Of a stretch of 64,000 nt of DNA, positions 16,688 through 26,225 are shown in pieces. Positions within the stretch are counted from its first letter, which is position 1. Each line of letters begins with the position of its first letter. A program made the translations under genes and the position numbers. The notes below the pieces were generated by a model that ran no database searches, was not told the origin of the DNA, and saw only the letters and a program-made list of their open reading frames with translations. The DNA comes from DATFDN01 sp963818725 (GTDB lineage Bacteria; Pseudomonadota; Alphaproteobacteria; Acetobacterales; Acetobacteraceae): assembly GCA_963818725.1 (NCBI GenBank), contig CAWFTU010000001.1, positions 744,001-808,000 on the forward strand. The letters run 5' to 3'.

Positions 16688-17290
16688 GCCGCTGCCGCCG
16701 ACAGATCGACGAAGGCGTCGCGAGACGCTCCAAAGCCCCAGGAGCCCGGCGGCGAGGACGGCGCCGGAGGAAGGTTCCGGGACAGGTGAAGCGCGCGGGG
16801 TCGTGCCGGGCGCGGTCGTGTCAATGATCGGCGGATGTCCGACGGGTATCAGCACCGGCCTGATCGGTGGGGGCACGGGCGCAGGTTGTATCGGTGGGGG
16901 CACGGTCGAGGGTTTGGGCTGGGGCGGGGGTGCAAGAGGGAAGTCGATCCGCGCCAGTGGGGGTATGAGATGGACGGGCGGAACCACCGGAGCGGCGCTT
17001 GGTGCCGCGCGTGGCAAGGCGATTGGGGCGAGCGTGGGGGGCGTTGCCGTTTCGGTGGGAAACGTCATCGCGGCGCCCCCGACCAGGGCCGCCTTGCCAA
17101 CCGGTCCTAGCGCCTCCGGCAGCTTCCGGCACACCAGCCGGACGATTGTGATGGGAGATTTCGGGGCGACATGGACCGCGATAGGTCGAGCGGCCGGGTG
17201 GCCCACGCCATGCCCCCGCAGGTGCCGCACGGGATGGAGCAGCCTACGCGCCGCGTGCTGCGTGATGGTCCAACATTGGGTTATGCTCAA
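16667..17290 (-). CDS. Proline-rich protein with PEP-CTERM-like sorting tail
   Basis: 207 residues. The C-terminus reads PVPEPSSGAVLAAGLLGLWSV followed by SRRLRR: a PEP motif, one hydrophobic helix and a basic end, as in PEP-CTERM proteins that exosortase anchors or releases at the outer surface. The middle is a Pro/Ala-rich low-complexity stretch (many PPI, PVPP repeats). The N-terminus is not a clear signal peptide, so the true start may lie inside, for example at the Met of MTFPTE (residue 75). No exosortase is in the window. Confidence 0.6.
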   Translation of the reverse strand: MSITQCWTITQHAARRLLHPVRHLRGHGVGHPAARPIAVHVAPKSPITIVRLVCRKLPEALGPVGKAALVGGAAMTFPTETATPPTLAPIALPRAAPSAAPVVPPVHLIPPLARIDFPLAPPPQPKPSTVPPPIQPAPVPPPIRPVLIPVGHPPIIDTTAPGTTPRASPVPEPSSGAVLAAGLLGLWSVSRRLRRSVGGSGSERIQA

Positions 17291-17628
17291 GGGCCACTCC
17301 GGAATTTTGCCGGTTTTTGCCGCGTCCCTGGCTCAATCCTCGCATGTGACAGGTGAACATTTTGGGGCTGGCACGCACGGGGGCAGATTGACATAGAGAC
17401 GAAACGGACTGCTGATATAGGCCGCTGGACGGAAGTTCAATGGTCAACTGCGTTCCCGGCGCACACGCGCCCGCAATTATGTCCGGCAGCTCCCCGGCGG
17501 CGGCTGGGTTGAGCAGCCTCACCTGACAACTCCGCCCGTCCGGAGTTGCCTCGACGATCGCGCAGAGCCCGGCATCGGCTTGCGCGCGCGCCAAGGCCAG
17601 TGGCGCGGTCAGCAACAAACCTAGTACC
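17244..17628 (-). pseudogene. Small secreted protein truncated by IS630
   Basis: The frame enters from the IS630 end and reads a signal-peptide-like GLLLTAPLALARAQ followed by GLCAIVEATPDGRSCQVRLLN and PDIIAGACAPGTQLTIELP. Four Cys suggest an exported disulphide protein. The start codon is lost to the insertion. Family not recognised. The exact end is unsure because the frame runs into the PEP-CTERM gene. Confidence 0.45.
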
Positions 17629-17640
17629 TCGTCACAGAGA

Positions 17641-18705
17641 TTATGACGTGTTGGTGGGTTGCGGATAGGCGTGGGCCAGCTTGTCTCGCGCCTTTTCGGT
17701 TGTGAACTTCCAACGGATGCGCGCACCTGAGGCATTGCGCTGGCGCTCCCAGGCTTCGATCTCAACGTTGAGAGCGTCGCGCTCGGCGATGCGGCGATCC
17801 AGGCACTGGCCGTGCAGCACACTGATCTCAATCTCTGCCATGTTCAGCCAACTGGCATGTTTGGGTGTGTAATGGAATTCCAGGCGCTGGAGGATGCGGT
17901 GCGCTTCGGGTGCCGGGAAAGCTTCATACAAGGCACCGGCCGTGTGGGTTGATAAATTGTCCTGCACGACCCGGATCAGGTCTGCGTCCGGGTAATGAAG
18001 ATTGGTCAAATCGCGCATGCAGGCGGCAAAATCCTGCGCCGTTCGCCGCTCCGTGACCTTCACATGCCGCCATGACTTGTGCGCATCGAGGAACATGAAC
18101 AGATTGGCGGTGCCGTTACGCTTGTATTCATAGTCATACCGCTCCGGCTGACCCGGCTTGGCCGGGATTGGCTGGCACACCTCGCCGATCAACTGGGTCG
18201 GCGTTTCGTCAAAGCACACCACCGGACGCTGCGGATCGGCCGGTTCGGCATACAGATCCAGCACGTCCTCCATGCGCGCAACGTAGCTGCCATCAACCTT
18301 CGGGATGCACCACATCTTCCGTCGCCACGGCTTCAGATCGTCTTCGTCAAGGCGTCGGCGCACCGTCTCACGCGAGCGATCGGCGTGGCCGGTGAGTTTG
18401 ATCATCTCGCCAGCCAGCAGCTCCAGCGTCCAGCGCTGGCGCCCTGCGGGCGGGGTGGAGCACGCGGTGGCCACCAGCAGCGCCGTCTCCTTGCCGGACA
18501 GCTTGCGAGACGCCCCCGGGCGGGCCTCCTCGCTCAGTGCCAGCTCGAGGTTGCCCTCAACAAAGCGCCGCTTGGTGCGATACACCGTCGAGACGCCAAC
18601 CGAGACACTGCTGGCGATCGCCTCGTCACTGACACCGGCCTCGGCCGCCAGCAGGATCTGCGCCCGCTTGATCTTGCGCACCGCCTGGGTGCCACCGTTC
18701 AGCAA
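17641..18705 (-). CDS. IS630-type transposase
   Basis: 354 residues from a TTG; the frame stays open upstream to about 18777 (YRVDLSEAEHTQLAALL), which looks like the real N-terminus but has no ATG. N-terminal HTH (SDEAIASSVSVGVSTVYRTKRRF), then the DDE domain: VVCFDETPTQLIGE (D), VVQDNLSTHT (D) and HASWLNMAEIEISVL (E). IS630 elements insert at TA; the left end probably lies near the CTAGTA at 17620-17626. Ends not fixed by inverted repeats. Confidence 0.85.
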   Translation of the reverse strand: MLNGGTQAVRKIKRAQILLAAEAGVSDEAIASSVSVGVSTVYRTKRRFVEGNLELALSEEARPGASRKLSGKETALLVATACSTPPAGRQRWTLELLAGEMIKLTGHADRSRETVRRRLDEDDLKPWRRKMWCIPKVDGSYVARMEDVLDLYAEPADPQRPVVCFDETPTQLIGEVCQPIPAKPGQPERYDYEYKRNGTANLFMFLDAHKSWRHVKVTERRTAQDFAACMRDLTNLHYPDADLIRVVQDNLSTHTAGALYEAFPAPEAHRILQRLEFHYTPKHASWLNMAEIEISVLHGQCLDRRIAERDALNVEIEAWERQRNASGARIRWKFTTEKARDKLAHAYPQPTNTS

Positions 18706-18816
18706 CGCGGCAAGTTGGGTATGCTCCGCCTCGCTCAGGTCGACCCGATAGCCTGAACTTCGCCCGGATTTGAGAACAAGGCATTGATATGATTGGTACT
18801 GGCGGTGGCTGTCTGT

Positions 18817-20556
18817 CTACGCTGCGAGCGAGGCCCCGATCAGACCGAGGGCTCGGCGCTGCACAGCGGTGGGCGTGGCGAGCAGTGTGATGACACGATG
18901 GGCGCCGAGGCGGACGACATTGCGCGTCAGGGTGGCGAGATCGGCGAGCAGGGTGTGAAAGCTGTGCACCGGGAGCGGGGCGCCCTCCGCGGGCTCGGTG
19001 CGTTTGCGAGCGGTCTTGCGCTGCGTCGCCGGCGAAGGCTCGGCCTTCGCCACGGGTGAAGTTCGCTGCGCGTCACGTCCAGCCGGATCGTGCTCGTCGA
19101 ACAGCATCGGGGCCAGGCTCCGGCGCATGTGCCATTCCAGGTAGTAGGCGAGCATGCATAGCAGCACGTGCGCGCGCACCCGTGACGCGGTCCAGTGGAA
19201 CACCGGACGCAGTTCCAAACCGACGGTCTTCATCGAACGGAAGGCGTGTTCCACGCCGCTGAGGCTTTTGTAGGCGCGCACCGTGGCGGCGGCGTCGGAC
19301 TGCGTGGCCGGCAAGTTGGTGCGCACCACGTAGATGCCGTCCAGCGCGGCCTCGGCGGCGATGGCGGCGTCGTTTCTGGCGAAGCCGAACGCATCGTCGC
19401 TGACGCTGATCTGGAAATGCTTGGCCATCTTGCGCCGGTTCAACACCGTGCCGACGGCCTGGCCAATTGCCGCTGCTCCATGCAGCTTCTTGTTCGCCCG
19501 CTGAACGCGCGCCCGGATGCGGATCAGGTCCTTCTCGGTGGCCGCCAGCAACTCGCCCCGCTTGCGTGCCCGCTCCCGCCCCAGCAGCGGGTTCCGGCAG
19601 ACCACCAGGCGCTCGCCCGGATAATCGGGGCTGTCGATCTCCGCCATGTCGCGGGTGTCAAACAGTGAGGGCTGCAATGGCCCGCCCTCGGCCGCCAGCG
19701 CGCGGATCGCCGGGGCGCGCAGCGCGGTGATCCAATCGAGGCCGGCCGGGCGCAGCGTCTCCTCGATCCGCGCGCTGGTCAGCAGCCCACGGTCGCCCAC
19801 CATCACCACACGCTGCAGCTTGAACCGCTGCTTCAGCTTGTCGATCTGCGAGGACAGCGTCATCGGATCGGCGGTGTTGCCTTCGAACACCTCGACCGCC
19901 ACCGGACAGCCGTCAGCGGCACAGAGCAGGCCGATGACCAGTTGCGCACGATCGCGCCGGTGGTCTCGGCTGTGGCCATATCGCGCCAGTTCGCAGCAGC
20001 GTCCTTCCAGGTAGGTGGAGGTGACATCATAGAGCAGCAGGGCGCCGTTCTTCAGGTGGCGGCGGGCCAGGGTGGTTTCGATGAAGCTTTGCTCATCGCC
20101 CAACCAATCCAGCGTGGCGTAAACCTCCCGGGCGGTGACCGTGCCGAGCCCCAGCATCTCGCCCAGCGAATCGCTCGCGGTGGTGGAATCCAGCATCCGC
20201 GCGGTGGCCAGCTTGGCCGCCGGGTCGAGCAGGCGGGCGATGATCAGCGCAAGTGCCAGATCACGGCGGCGTTGCGGCGCGCGGCGGGGCAGCAGGGCAT
20301 CGAGTTCGATCCGGCGTGCGGTACCGAGCGCGGCGAGGACGTGGCCATGGGGAAGAGCGCGGACGATCTCAACAACGTCGATGGCGGGAAGCAGTTCCTC
20401 GCCGCGCAGCACGGCGCGCAACTGCTCGATCCGCCCGGCCGGCCAGTCGGAGAGATTCTTGAGGGTTCGCTTCTTGGTCTTGCCGCCCTCGCTGTAGCTT
20501 TCGCGCAGCAGGATGGCTGGCGGTGAACTTCGGTTGGGGATGACTGCGACATACAT
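18817..20556 (-). CDS. IS1634-type transposase
   Basis: 579 residues, IS4-superfamily. Key pieces: NGALLLYDVTSTYLEGR (first D), VVMVGDRGLLTSARIEE (second D), and AYKSLSGVEHAFRSMKTVGLELRPVFHW with the Y-x2-[LV]-x3-E type motif. Length matches the family's usual 550-600. Lies tail-to-head about 110 bases from the IS630 gene, so one element inserted next to or into the other. Appears intact. Confidence 0.9.
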   Translation of the reverse strand: MYVAVIPNRSSPPAILLRESYSEGGKTKKRTLKNLSDWPAGRIEQLRAVLRGEELLPAIDVVEIVRALPHGHVLAALGTARRIELDALLPRRAPQRRRDLALALIIARLLDPAAKLATARMLDSTTASDSLGEMLGLGTVTAREVYATLDWLGDEQSFIETTLARRHLKNGALLLYDVTSTYLEGRCCELARYGHSRDHRRDRAQLVIGLLCAADGCPVAVEVFEGNTADPMTLSSQIDKLKQRFKLQRVVMVGDRGLLTSARIEETLRPAGLDWITALRAPAIRALAAEGGPLQPSLFDTRDMAEIDSPDYPGERLVVCRNPLLGRERARKRGELLAATEKDLIRIRARVQRANKKLHGAAAIGQAVGTVLNRRKMAKHFQISVSDDAFGFARNDAAIAAEAALDGIYVVRTNLPATQSDAAATVRAYKSLSGVEHAFRSMKTVGLELRPVFHWTASRVRAHVLLCMLAYYLEWHMRRSLAPMLFDEHDPAGRDAQRTSPVAKAEPSPATQRKTARKRTEPAEGAPLPVHSFHTLLADLATLTRNVVRLGAHRVITLLATPTAVQRRALGLIGASLAA

Positions 20557-20760
20557 GGGCGAACGGAATCAGGCCGATTCGCGTTGTGTCAAGGAAAATG
20601 CGTCACGCTACATGGCCGCCAAAACGGCACGTGTAACAATCTTTCAGCGCCTTATGCCAAAAAGGCAGCAAAGTTCGGATAGCGCATGTTCATCGCTGCT
20701 CCTTGGCTGTCGAGGACAACGATGAATTGGGCCGCCGATGCTCCACGACCGGCTTTCACA
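20557..20760. other. Gene-free interval with IS1634 end
   Basis: Short stretch between the IS1634 transposase start and the HTH remnant. It should contain the right end of IS1634; I could not define the inverted repeat. Confidence 0.3.
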
Positions 20761-21024
20761 GCCAGGCAGGGTCAGTTTCTCGCGTTTATTTAAACCTATA
20801 CCCTGGTGAACGGACGTCCCCCGGCGGAGGCGGACATGATGCGCTTCTTCCGCCTCACGCCGCCGAGCGTCCATCAGATGGCGCTCACGCTCGAGAAGGC
20901 CGGACTGATCTCTCGCCAGCCGGGTGTCCCGCGGAGCATCGCCGTCCTGCTCGACCGCTCCGCCTTACCCGAGCTCAATCCAGGATACGGGCAACCGGTC
21001 AAAACCTCTGTGCAGAGGTACTAG
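20761..21024 (+). pseudogene. LexA/MarR-type HTH protein remnant (in-frame stop)
   Basis: Reads ARQGQFLAFI-stop-TYTLVNGRPPAEADMMRFFRLTPPSVHQMALTLEKAGLISRQPGVPRSI. This is the small winged-helix protein often seen in IS-rich alphaproteobacterial DNA (LexA DNA-binding-like). A TAA at 20791-20793 falls where relatives have Tyr. A GTG at 20806 could restart a 72-residue product, so weak function is possible. Confidence 0.6.
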
Positions 21025-21236
21025 CAGGGTGGCAGCCGATACGTGGCCCATGTCGCTCTCCGCGCGACAAGGTATCCACGCTCGATTAACGATCGAAGAA
21101 CGAGCCGCTGACGCATTCATGCGCGGCCGTGCTTGGTGCCGGTTTTGCGCTAGGAAAAGATTGCGCTTCGGGTGAGGCGCCGACAGATTGGCATGCAGGG
21201 AGGACGAGGCTAGCGCTGCCATGAGGATCGGCCGCG

Positions 21237-22437
21237 ATGATGACAGGTTTTCTGGAGTTGGCTTCGCCCGGCGAGATGCGTGGCTGGGCGTATGATCCGG
21301 CCGAGCCGGGCGCGCATCTTTGATCGAAGTGCTATGCGGCGCGCGAACGATTGGCCGGGTGCGGGCCGACCTGTACCGGCGCGACCTGGAGACGGCGGGG
21401 GTGGGGCAGGGCGACCATGCCTTCGTGTTGCGCTGCGAGCCGGCCTTGACCGATGCGGACCTGTCGCTGGTGTCGGCGCGTGTGAACTCCCCCGGTCGGC
21501 CAGTCCAAGTCTTGCAGCGGCTCGTTGATACGCCCCAACCCGAGCCGTCGCTACCATCCATAGCCTGGCCTGGCCTGGCGAGCGATCCCGAGCACCGCCC
21601 GGTGTTCATCCTGGGGCTGCCCGATCCGGCACGTCCGCCGTCGCGCACGCGCTCCTCGCGGCGGCGGACTATGAGGGGAATGGGGAAGGCCATCTATTCG
21701 ACATGCTGGCTCCCTTGGAGTTGGCCGCACGACGCTTTAACGCCGGCAAGGCCGACGAGCGCCTCGCCGGGCGCAACACCACTGTCGCGCGCGTGCCCAA
21801 GGGCTTCATCGATGAGGGCCTCACCTCCATCGTGATCACGGCGGCCCGCCTGCTGTTCCCAACTGGGAAATGGCTGGACAAGACACCATCCACCAACATG
21901 GTATTCCTGGCACCGCGGTTCCAGCGGATTGGCCGAACGCGCGCTTCGTCTTCATGAAGCGCCGCGCGGTCGAGAACATCGCCTCGCGCATGCGCAAGTT
22001 CGACGTCGACTTCGCCCATAATTGCCGGGAGTGGGCCACCATCATGGAGGCTTGGCTGTCGGTGCGCGAGCAGTTGGCGGGGGCGGCCCTGGAGCTGGAT
22101 CAGCTCGATATCGCGCGCGCCCCGGACGAGAGCGCGGAACGCCTGGCCGGCCTCCTCGGCCTTTCCGCGACCGAGCAGCCCGAGTTGCGCAGGTGCTGCG
22201 GAGCGAGCGGCCGCAACAAACGGGCGCTGTGATTGGCGACGAGAAGAGCCTGGAGGAGATGGGCTGGCGGCCGGATTGGGTGAGTGCGTTCCGGGAGCTA
22301 TGCGGGCCGATGATGGCGGCCTATGGCTATCGGGAATTAGATTCGCAACGGCTGTTTGGATTGTCAGGCGCGCCTTGGTGGCCGACGGAGGCGCGGATGC
22401 TTGCGAAGCGCGCGAGCATGGGGGTGCCGGTCAGTCC
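21237..22437 (+). pseudogene. Sulfotransferase with N-terminal GWAY domain, four frameshifts
   Basis: Order: an N-terminal beta-type domain (GEMRGWAYDPAEPGAHL, then IEVLCGARTIGRVRADLYRRDLETAGVGQGDHAF), a linker, and a sulfotransferase domain. Each break is a one-base loss in a short homopolymer: near 21322 (TTTT to TTT), 21623 (CCCC to CCC, restoring the P-loop GLPRSGTS), 21931 (TTT to TT, restoring RIWPNARF) and 22190 (CC to C, restoring LRQVLRSERPQQ). The C-terminus ends near AFRELCGPMMAAYGY. Would transfer sulfate from PAPS to a glycan or small molecule. The N-terminal domain is shared with the protein at 27897-28937, linking it to the glycan locus. The 3' limit is uncertain. Confidence 0.65.
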
Positions 22438-23629
22438 ATGGCACGCCCTATCGGACCTGAAATCCCTTTCTGGTAAACGGAGTCGCCCAGGAACAGGGTT
22501 CCAGCGAAGCATTCGTCCGCATTCCAGTGATCCGGCTCGCTGAGATAGACCTCGCCGGTGAGCTTCCAGTCAGCCGGGTCGTCCAGCACGCGGCATCCCG
22601 GCTCGAAGAAGTGGCCCATCTCGATCCGGGCATGCTGGAGCGTGACACGCTGGACAGGACTTTGGCGCGCGAACACCGACTGGACGGCGAAGATGCCGTG
22701 ATCCTTATAGCTGAAGCCCCGGATGACCGCGGCATTGCCCTGTCCGGCTAGCCGGAAGACCGACTGGAGCCCTTTCGTCTCGCAATGGCAGTCTACATCA
22801 AGCATGGTGTGGCTGTTACTGCCACAGTAGAGCACGAACGCTCAGCTATCCCCTCATTCTTGACTGCCTTGGCGGGGAAGTGGCGGGCTTCGTCTCAGAG
22901 AAACTGTCGGCCGGGGGTGACAACACTCGCCGCCGAACAGCAAGCACGGCTACACGCTGCCCGGTTGCAGGGTGGTCAGCCTCAACATACTGATCGTGCC
23001 TCATAAAAATGAGGGGATTGGTGAGGCACGAACGAGGCACTGCCGGTACTCGCGGCATAGCAGCGGTAGAAGCGGTGCCGGGCGGTGTCGCCAAGCCACA
23101 CCGGCACCCCGCCGCCGCTGTGCCGGAAGTCGCAGTTGATGAACTCGTTCTCGTTGAAGCTCTTGTCATGCTCCGGGCCGGCGTGCTGGTTCGGCACGAA
23201 CGAGGAGACGGCTCCGAAATGGCTGAAGCCCGTCCTGGATCAAGCAGAAGGAGCTGGGGTCGGGCCGATCGTTCCAGCAGAACAGATGATGGAAACCCGT
23301 GGTTTCGGCGGCGTGATTAAGCAGGCACGCTAGCGTGTAGTGACCGACAAACTTGACATTAGTCAACTGATGGTTGTCAGCGACCCGTCCATCGTTCAGA
23401 CGGCCGACTTGCAAGCCGAGTTTGGGGGCGGCGTCCTTGTCGCCAACGATCGTCAGGTCGCGAATGCTCAGCCAGCGAGAGCCGAGAGCATCGATCACAG
23501 GCTGACCGCGGTAGCGGCCCAGTATCACGGCTCCCTGACCTTCGATCACCGCGTTCAGGTTTCGCAAGCCGGTCAGGTTCAAGGGAGAGTCGACCGCATA
23601 GAGTCCGGTTGGGAACTGAGCTTCACCCC
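22431..23629 (-). pseudogene. Right-handed beta-helix protein remnant
   Basis: Enters from the IS3 end at 23629 and reads GLYAVDSPLNLTGLRNLNAVIEGQGAVILG, then DLTIVGDKDAAPKLGLQVGRLNDGRV and NENEFINCDFRHSGGGVPVWLGDT. The periodic N/V/I turns are those of pectate-lyase-like parallel beta-helices used by polysaccharide lyases and tailspike proteins. One extra G near 23240 (correcting it gives DGFSHFGAVSSFVPNQHAG) and at least one more break near 22990 split it. The last piece (22431-22835) reads CETKGLQSVFRLAGQGNAAVIRGFSYKDHG and WNADECFAGTLFLGDSVY. The N-terminus is lost to the insertion. Confidence 0.6.
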
Positions 23630-23867
23630 TGGGTACGGAGGGGTTGGATCAGAGTGTCATGCCGCGGCGCGCATGGCGACCCCCTCCATGTTGGCCCGCG
23701 CCTCGGCCGGGGTGCGGTAGCCCAAGCCGGAGTGCAAACGTACCCGGTTGTAGAAGACCTCCAGGTAATCGAAGATCGCCGCCTTCGCCTCGGCGCGGCT
23801 GCGGAACCGGACGAGGTGGACGTGCTCGGTCTTGAGCGAGCCGAAGAAGCCCTCCATGGGCGCGTTG

Positions 23868-25157
23868 ATGCTCCTATAGAGGTCAAGCGGCCATTTGCGC
23901 CGGGGGTGCTGCCTCGATGGGGCGGCAGAGATAGCCGAAGATTTCGCGCGCGATGAAGCGCTTGAGGCAGCGGATGATCTCGGGCTTGCTCTTCCCCTCG
24001 GCCGTGCGCCGGCGCACGTAGTCGAGGGTGGGCCGGTGGCCGCGCATGCGCACGATGACCACGCGGTAGAGGGCGGCGTTGGCCTGGCGGTTGCCGCCGC
24101 GATTGAGCCGGTGGCGGGTGGTCCTGCCGCTCGACGCCGGGACCGGGCAGGCGCCGCACAGCTTGGCGAACGCCGCCTCAGAGCGGATCCGCTCCGGGTT
24201 GTCGCCGACCAGCAGCAGCATCTCGGCCGCGGTGCCCGCTCCCATTCCGTGCGCCTCGACCAGCTCCGGGGCGCGTTGCCTGGTCAGCTGCTCGAGCTGG
24301 GCGTCGTGGCCCTTGATCTCGTCATCGAGCGCCAGCCAGCGCCGCGCGATCGCGCGCAGGCTGGCCTTGGCCGAGGCCGTGGTCGAGGTGATCGGGCCTG
24401 GCCGGAGGGCGGCGAGGTGGCGGAGCAGCGTCATCTTGCCGCCAATGTGGTCGAGCCGCTCGCGCAGGGCCGCCGGGGCGCTGATGATGATCGCCTTCAG
24501 CGTCACCATGGCCTGGGTCCGCCCCTTGACCGCGGTGTCGCGCGCGACCTTGAGGTGACGGATCATCTCGGCCGAGCTGGTGCCGGACTTGGGCAGGGCA
24601 GTTGCCTGCCCGCTCAGCACCGCACGGGCGGCGCTCTCGGCATCGAGGGGGTCGCTCTTGCCCCTCTGGTGGCGCAGCTGGCGATTGGGACGATTGACCT
24701 CGAGGACGGCATGCCCCTGCTCGCAGAGGAAGCGAGACAGGCCGGCGCCATACGACCCCGTACCCTCGACGCCAAACGCCCGGATGGCGCCGAATGAGCG
24801 CGCCCAGGTCTCCAGGTCTCGGTAGCCTTTGGCACTGACCGGGATGGTCATCGTGCCGAGGCGAGCGCCAAGCACCGTGATGGCGACGGCGGCGTGGACG
24901 TGCTTGTGGGTGTCGACGCCGACGATGATCTCGGCGGGCACAGTCTCGCTCATGGCAAAGGGGCTCCAGGCCGGTTGAGGGGCCTGACGGTCCAACGGGC
25001 GGACAGGACTGTGACGGGACGAACGCCCTCAAGCTCCTATGAGGTCACGTCCCGTTCGGCCGGCAGGTGCCGCCTGGAGGGCCGACACGTCAACGCGATG
25101 ACACAGGTCAATCGAGGCAAGGGTCAGACCCTCCAGGCAGCACCGACACTCTCACAG
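23868..25157 (-). mobile_element. IS110-type element
   Basis: Bounded by the precise interruption of the IS3 OrfB codons (LD / NAP). No inverted repeats or target duplication, as expected for IS110, which uses a bridge-RNA-guided DEDD/Ser recombinase. The non-coding 24954-25157 stretch upstream of the transposase start is where a bridge RNA would usually be encoded in IS110-group elements. Confidence 0.8.
23883..24953 (-). CDS. IS110-type transposase (DEDD recombinase)
   Basis: 356 residues from ATG 24953 (MSETVPAEIIVGVDTHKHVHAAV). The N-terminal RuvC-like DEDD domain shows D in VGVDTHK, E in GVEGTGSYG and the DPLDAESAARAV pair; the C-terminal transposase_20 region has PELVEAHGMGAGTAAEMLL and CGACPVPASSGRTTRHRLNRGGNRQANAALYRVV with the conserved Ser. 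Length fits the family. Appears intact. Confidence 0.92.
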   Translation of the reverse strand: MSETVPAEIIVGVDTHKHVHAAVAITVLGARLGTMTIPVSAKGYRDLETWARSFGAIRAFGVEGTGSYGAGLSRFLCEQGHAVLEVNRPNRQLRHQRGKSDPLDAESAARAVLSGQATALPKSGTSSAEMIRHLKVARDTAVKGRTQAMVTLKAIIISAPAALRERLDHIGGKMTLLRHLAALRPGPITSTTASAKASLRAIARRWLALDDEIKGHDAQLEQLTRQRAPELVEAHGMGAGTAAEMLLLVGDNPERIRSEAAFAKLCGACPVPASSGRTTRHRLNRGGNRQANAALYRVVIVRMRGHRPTLDYVRRRTAEGKSKPEIIRCLKRFIAREIFGYLCRPIEAAPPAQMAA

Positions 25158-25839
25158 TCGAGGCAGTTCCCGCGCCGGCTCATGGACTGCACGATGCCGT
25201 GCCGCTCGAGGACGGCCCGGCAGGACTCCGAGGCGTATTGCACCCCGCGATCGCTGTGTTGGATCAGGCCGCGCGGGGGCGGGCCATGGCGCCGGATCGC
25301 CATGACGAGCGCGTCGACGCACAACTCGGCGCGGAGGTGGTCGGCCATGGACCAGCCCAGCACCTCGCGCGTGGCCAGATCCTTGACCGCGGCCAGATAC
25401 AGCCAGCCCTCGTCCGTGGGGATATAGCTCACGTCGGCCAGCCAGACCTGGTCGGGCCTGTCCGCGGCGAAGTTGCGCGCCAGCAGGTTGGGGGCGACCG
25501 GCAGGTCGTGGCGGCTGTCGGTGGTCCGGGGCGCCCGCTTGCGGCCCCGTCGTGCGGACAGGCCCATGTCGCGCATCAGCCGCGCCACGCGCCGCCGCGC
25601 GTGACGCAGCCCCTCCCGACGCAGCTCGGCGTGGACGCGCGGCGAGCCGTAGACCCGCCCGCGGGCGGCGAAGATCCGACCGATGTGGCCGCGCAGCTCG
25701 GCTTCGGCCTCGGCGCGGTGCTGGGCCGCGGGGATCGCGCACAGCCAGGCGTAGAAGCCGCTCACGCTGGCGCCGACGACGCGGCACAGCGTGGACACGG
25801 CGTGGTTGCCCCGCTCGGCCGACACGAAGGCGAACTTCG

Positions 25840-26136
25840 TCACGCGATCCCCTTGGCGAAAAAAGCCGCCGCCTTCCTCAGGATCAGGTTCTCTTCCTCC
25901 AGCCGCTTGTTCTCGCGCTTGAGCCGCTGCATCTCGGCCGCCTCGACCTTGCGCGCGGCCAAGGCCTCGGCCGAGCCTGCCGCGAGGTGCTCGGTGCGCC
26001 AGGTGCTCAGCTGGCCCGTGCCCAGGCCCAGCTCGGTCGCGACCTCCGTCAGGCCCTTGCCGCCCTCGAGCACGCGCTTGACCGCCTGGGTCTTGAACTC
26101 CGCCGTGAACCGCCGCCGCGTCCGCTTCTGTGCCAT
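25840..26136 (-). CDS. IS3 transposase OrfA
   Basis: 98 residues: HTH_Tnp_1 domain (RRRFTAEFKTQAVKRVLEGGKGLTEVATELGLGTGQLSTW) and a leucine zipper (MQRLKRENKRLEEENLILRKAAAFFAK). Stop overlaps the OrfB start (ATGA); in IS3 elements the fusion transposase is usually made by ribosomal frameshifting, and AAAAAAG at the OrfA end (plus strand near 25858-25864) is a plausible slip site. Confidence 0.85.
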   Translation of the reverse strand: MAQKRTRRRFTAEFKTQAVKRVLEGGKGLTEVATELGLGTGQLSTWRTEHLAAGSAEALAARKVEAAEMQRLKRENKRLEEENLILRKAAAFFAKGIA

Positions 26137-26225
26137 CCCGTCCTCCTGGGGTGCGTAGGTTCCTTATCGGACCCTCCGTACCCAGGGGGGAGGCTCACCT
26201 CGCAAGCGGACGATTTCCGCGACAG

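Larger units (their letters stand above)
23657..25843 (-). pseudogene. IS3 transposase OrfB, split by IS110
   Basis: The 5' part (25843 to 25158) reads an HTH_21 region (RVYGSPRVHAELRREGL), then DQVWLADVSYIPTDEGWLYLA (D) and RGLIQHSDRGVQYAS (D), ending SRRGNCLD. The 3' part (23867 to 23657) resumes NAPMEGFFGSLKTEHVHLVRF (E) and ends RTPAEARANMEGVAMRAAA. Deleting 23868-25157 joins the two exactly in frame as GNCLDNAPMEGFF. Inactive as it stands. Confidence 0.9.
23630..26185 (-). mobile_element. IS3 element carrying a nested IS110 element
   Basis: Ends share CCCCTGGGTACGGAGG in inverted orientation (left at 23627-23642, right at about 26173-26188). Total 2556 bp; without the 1290-bp IS110 insert the element is ~1266 bp, the normal IS3 size. 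Two genes (orfA, orfB) overlap by ATGA. No target duplication seen. Confidence 0.8.

Noticed and set aside
17600..18800. Terminal inverted repeats for the IS630 element
   Set aside because: Candidate ends near 17626 and 18785 do not match each other well enough to report.
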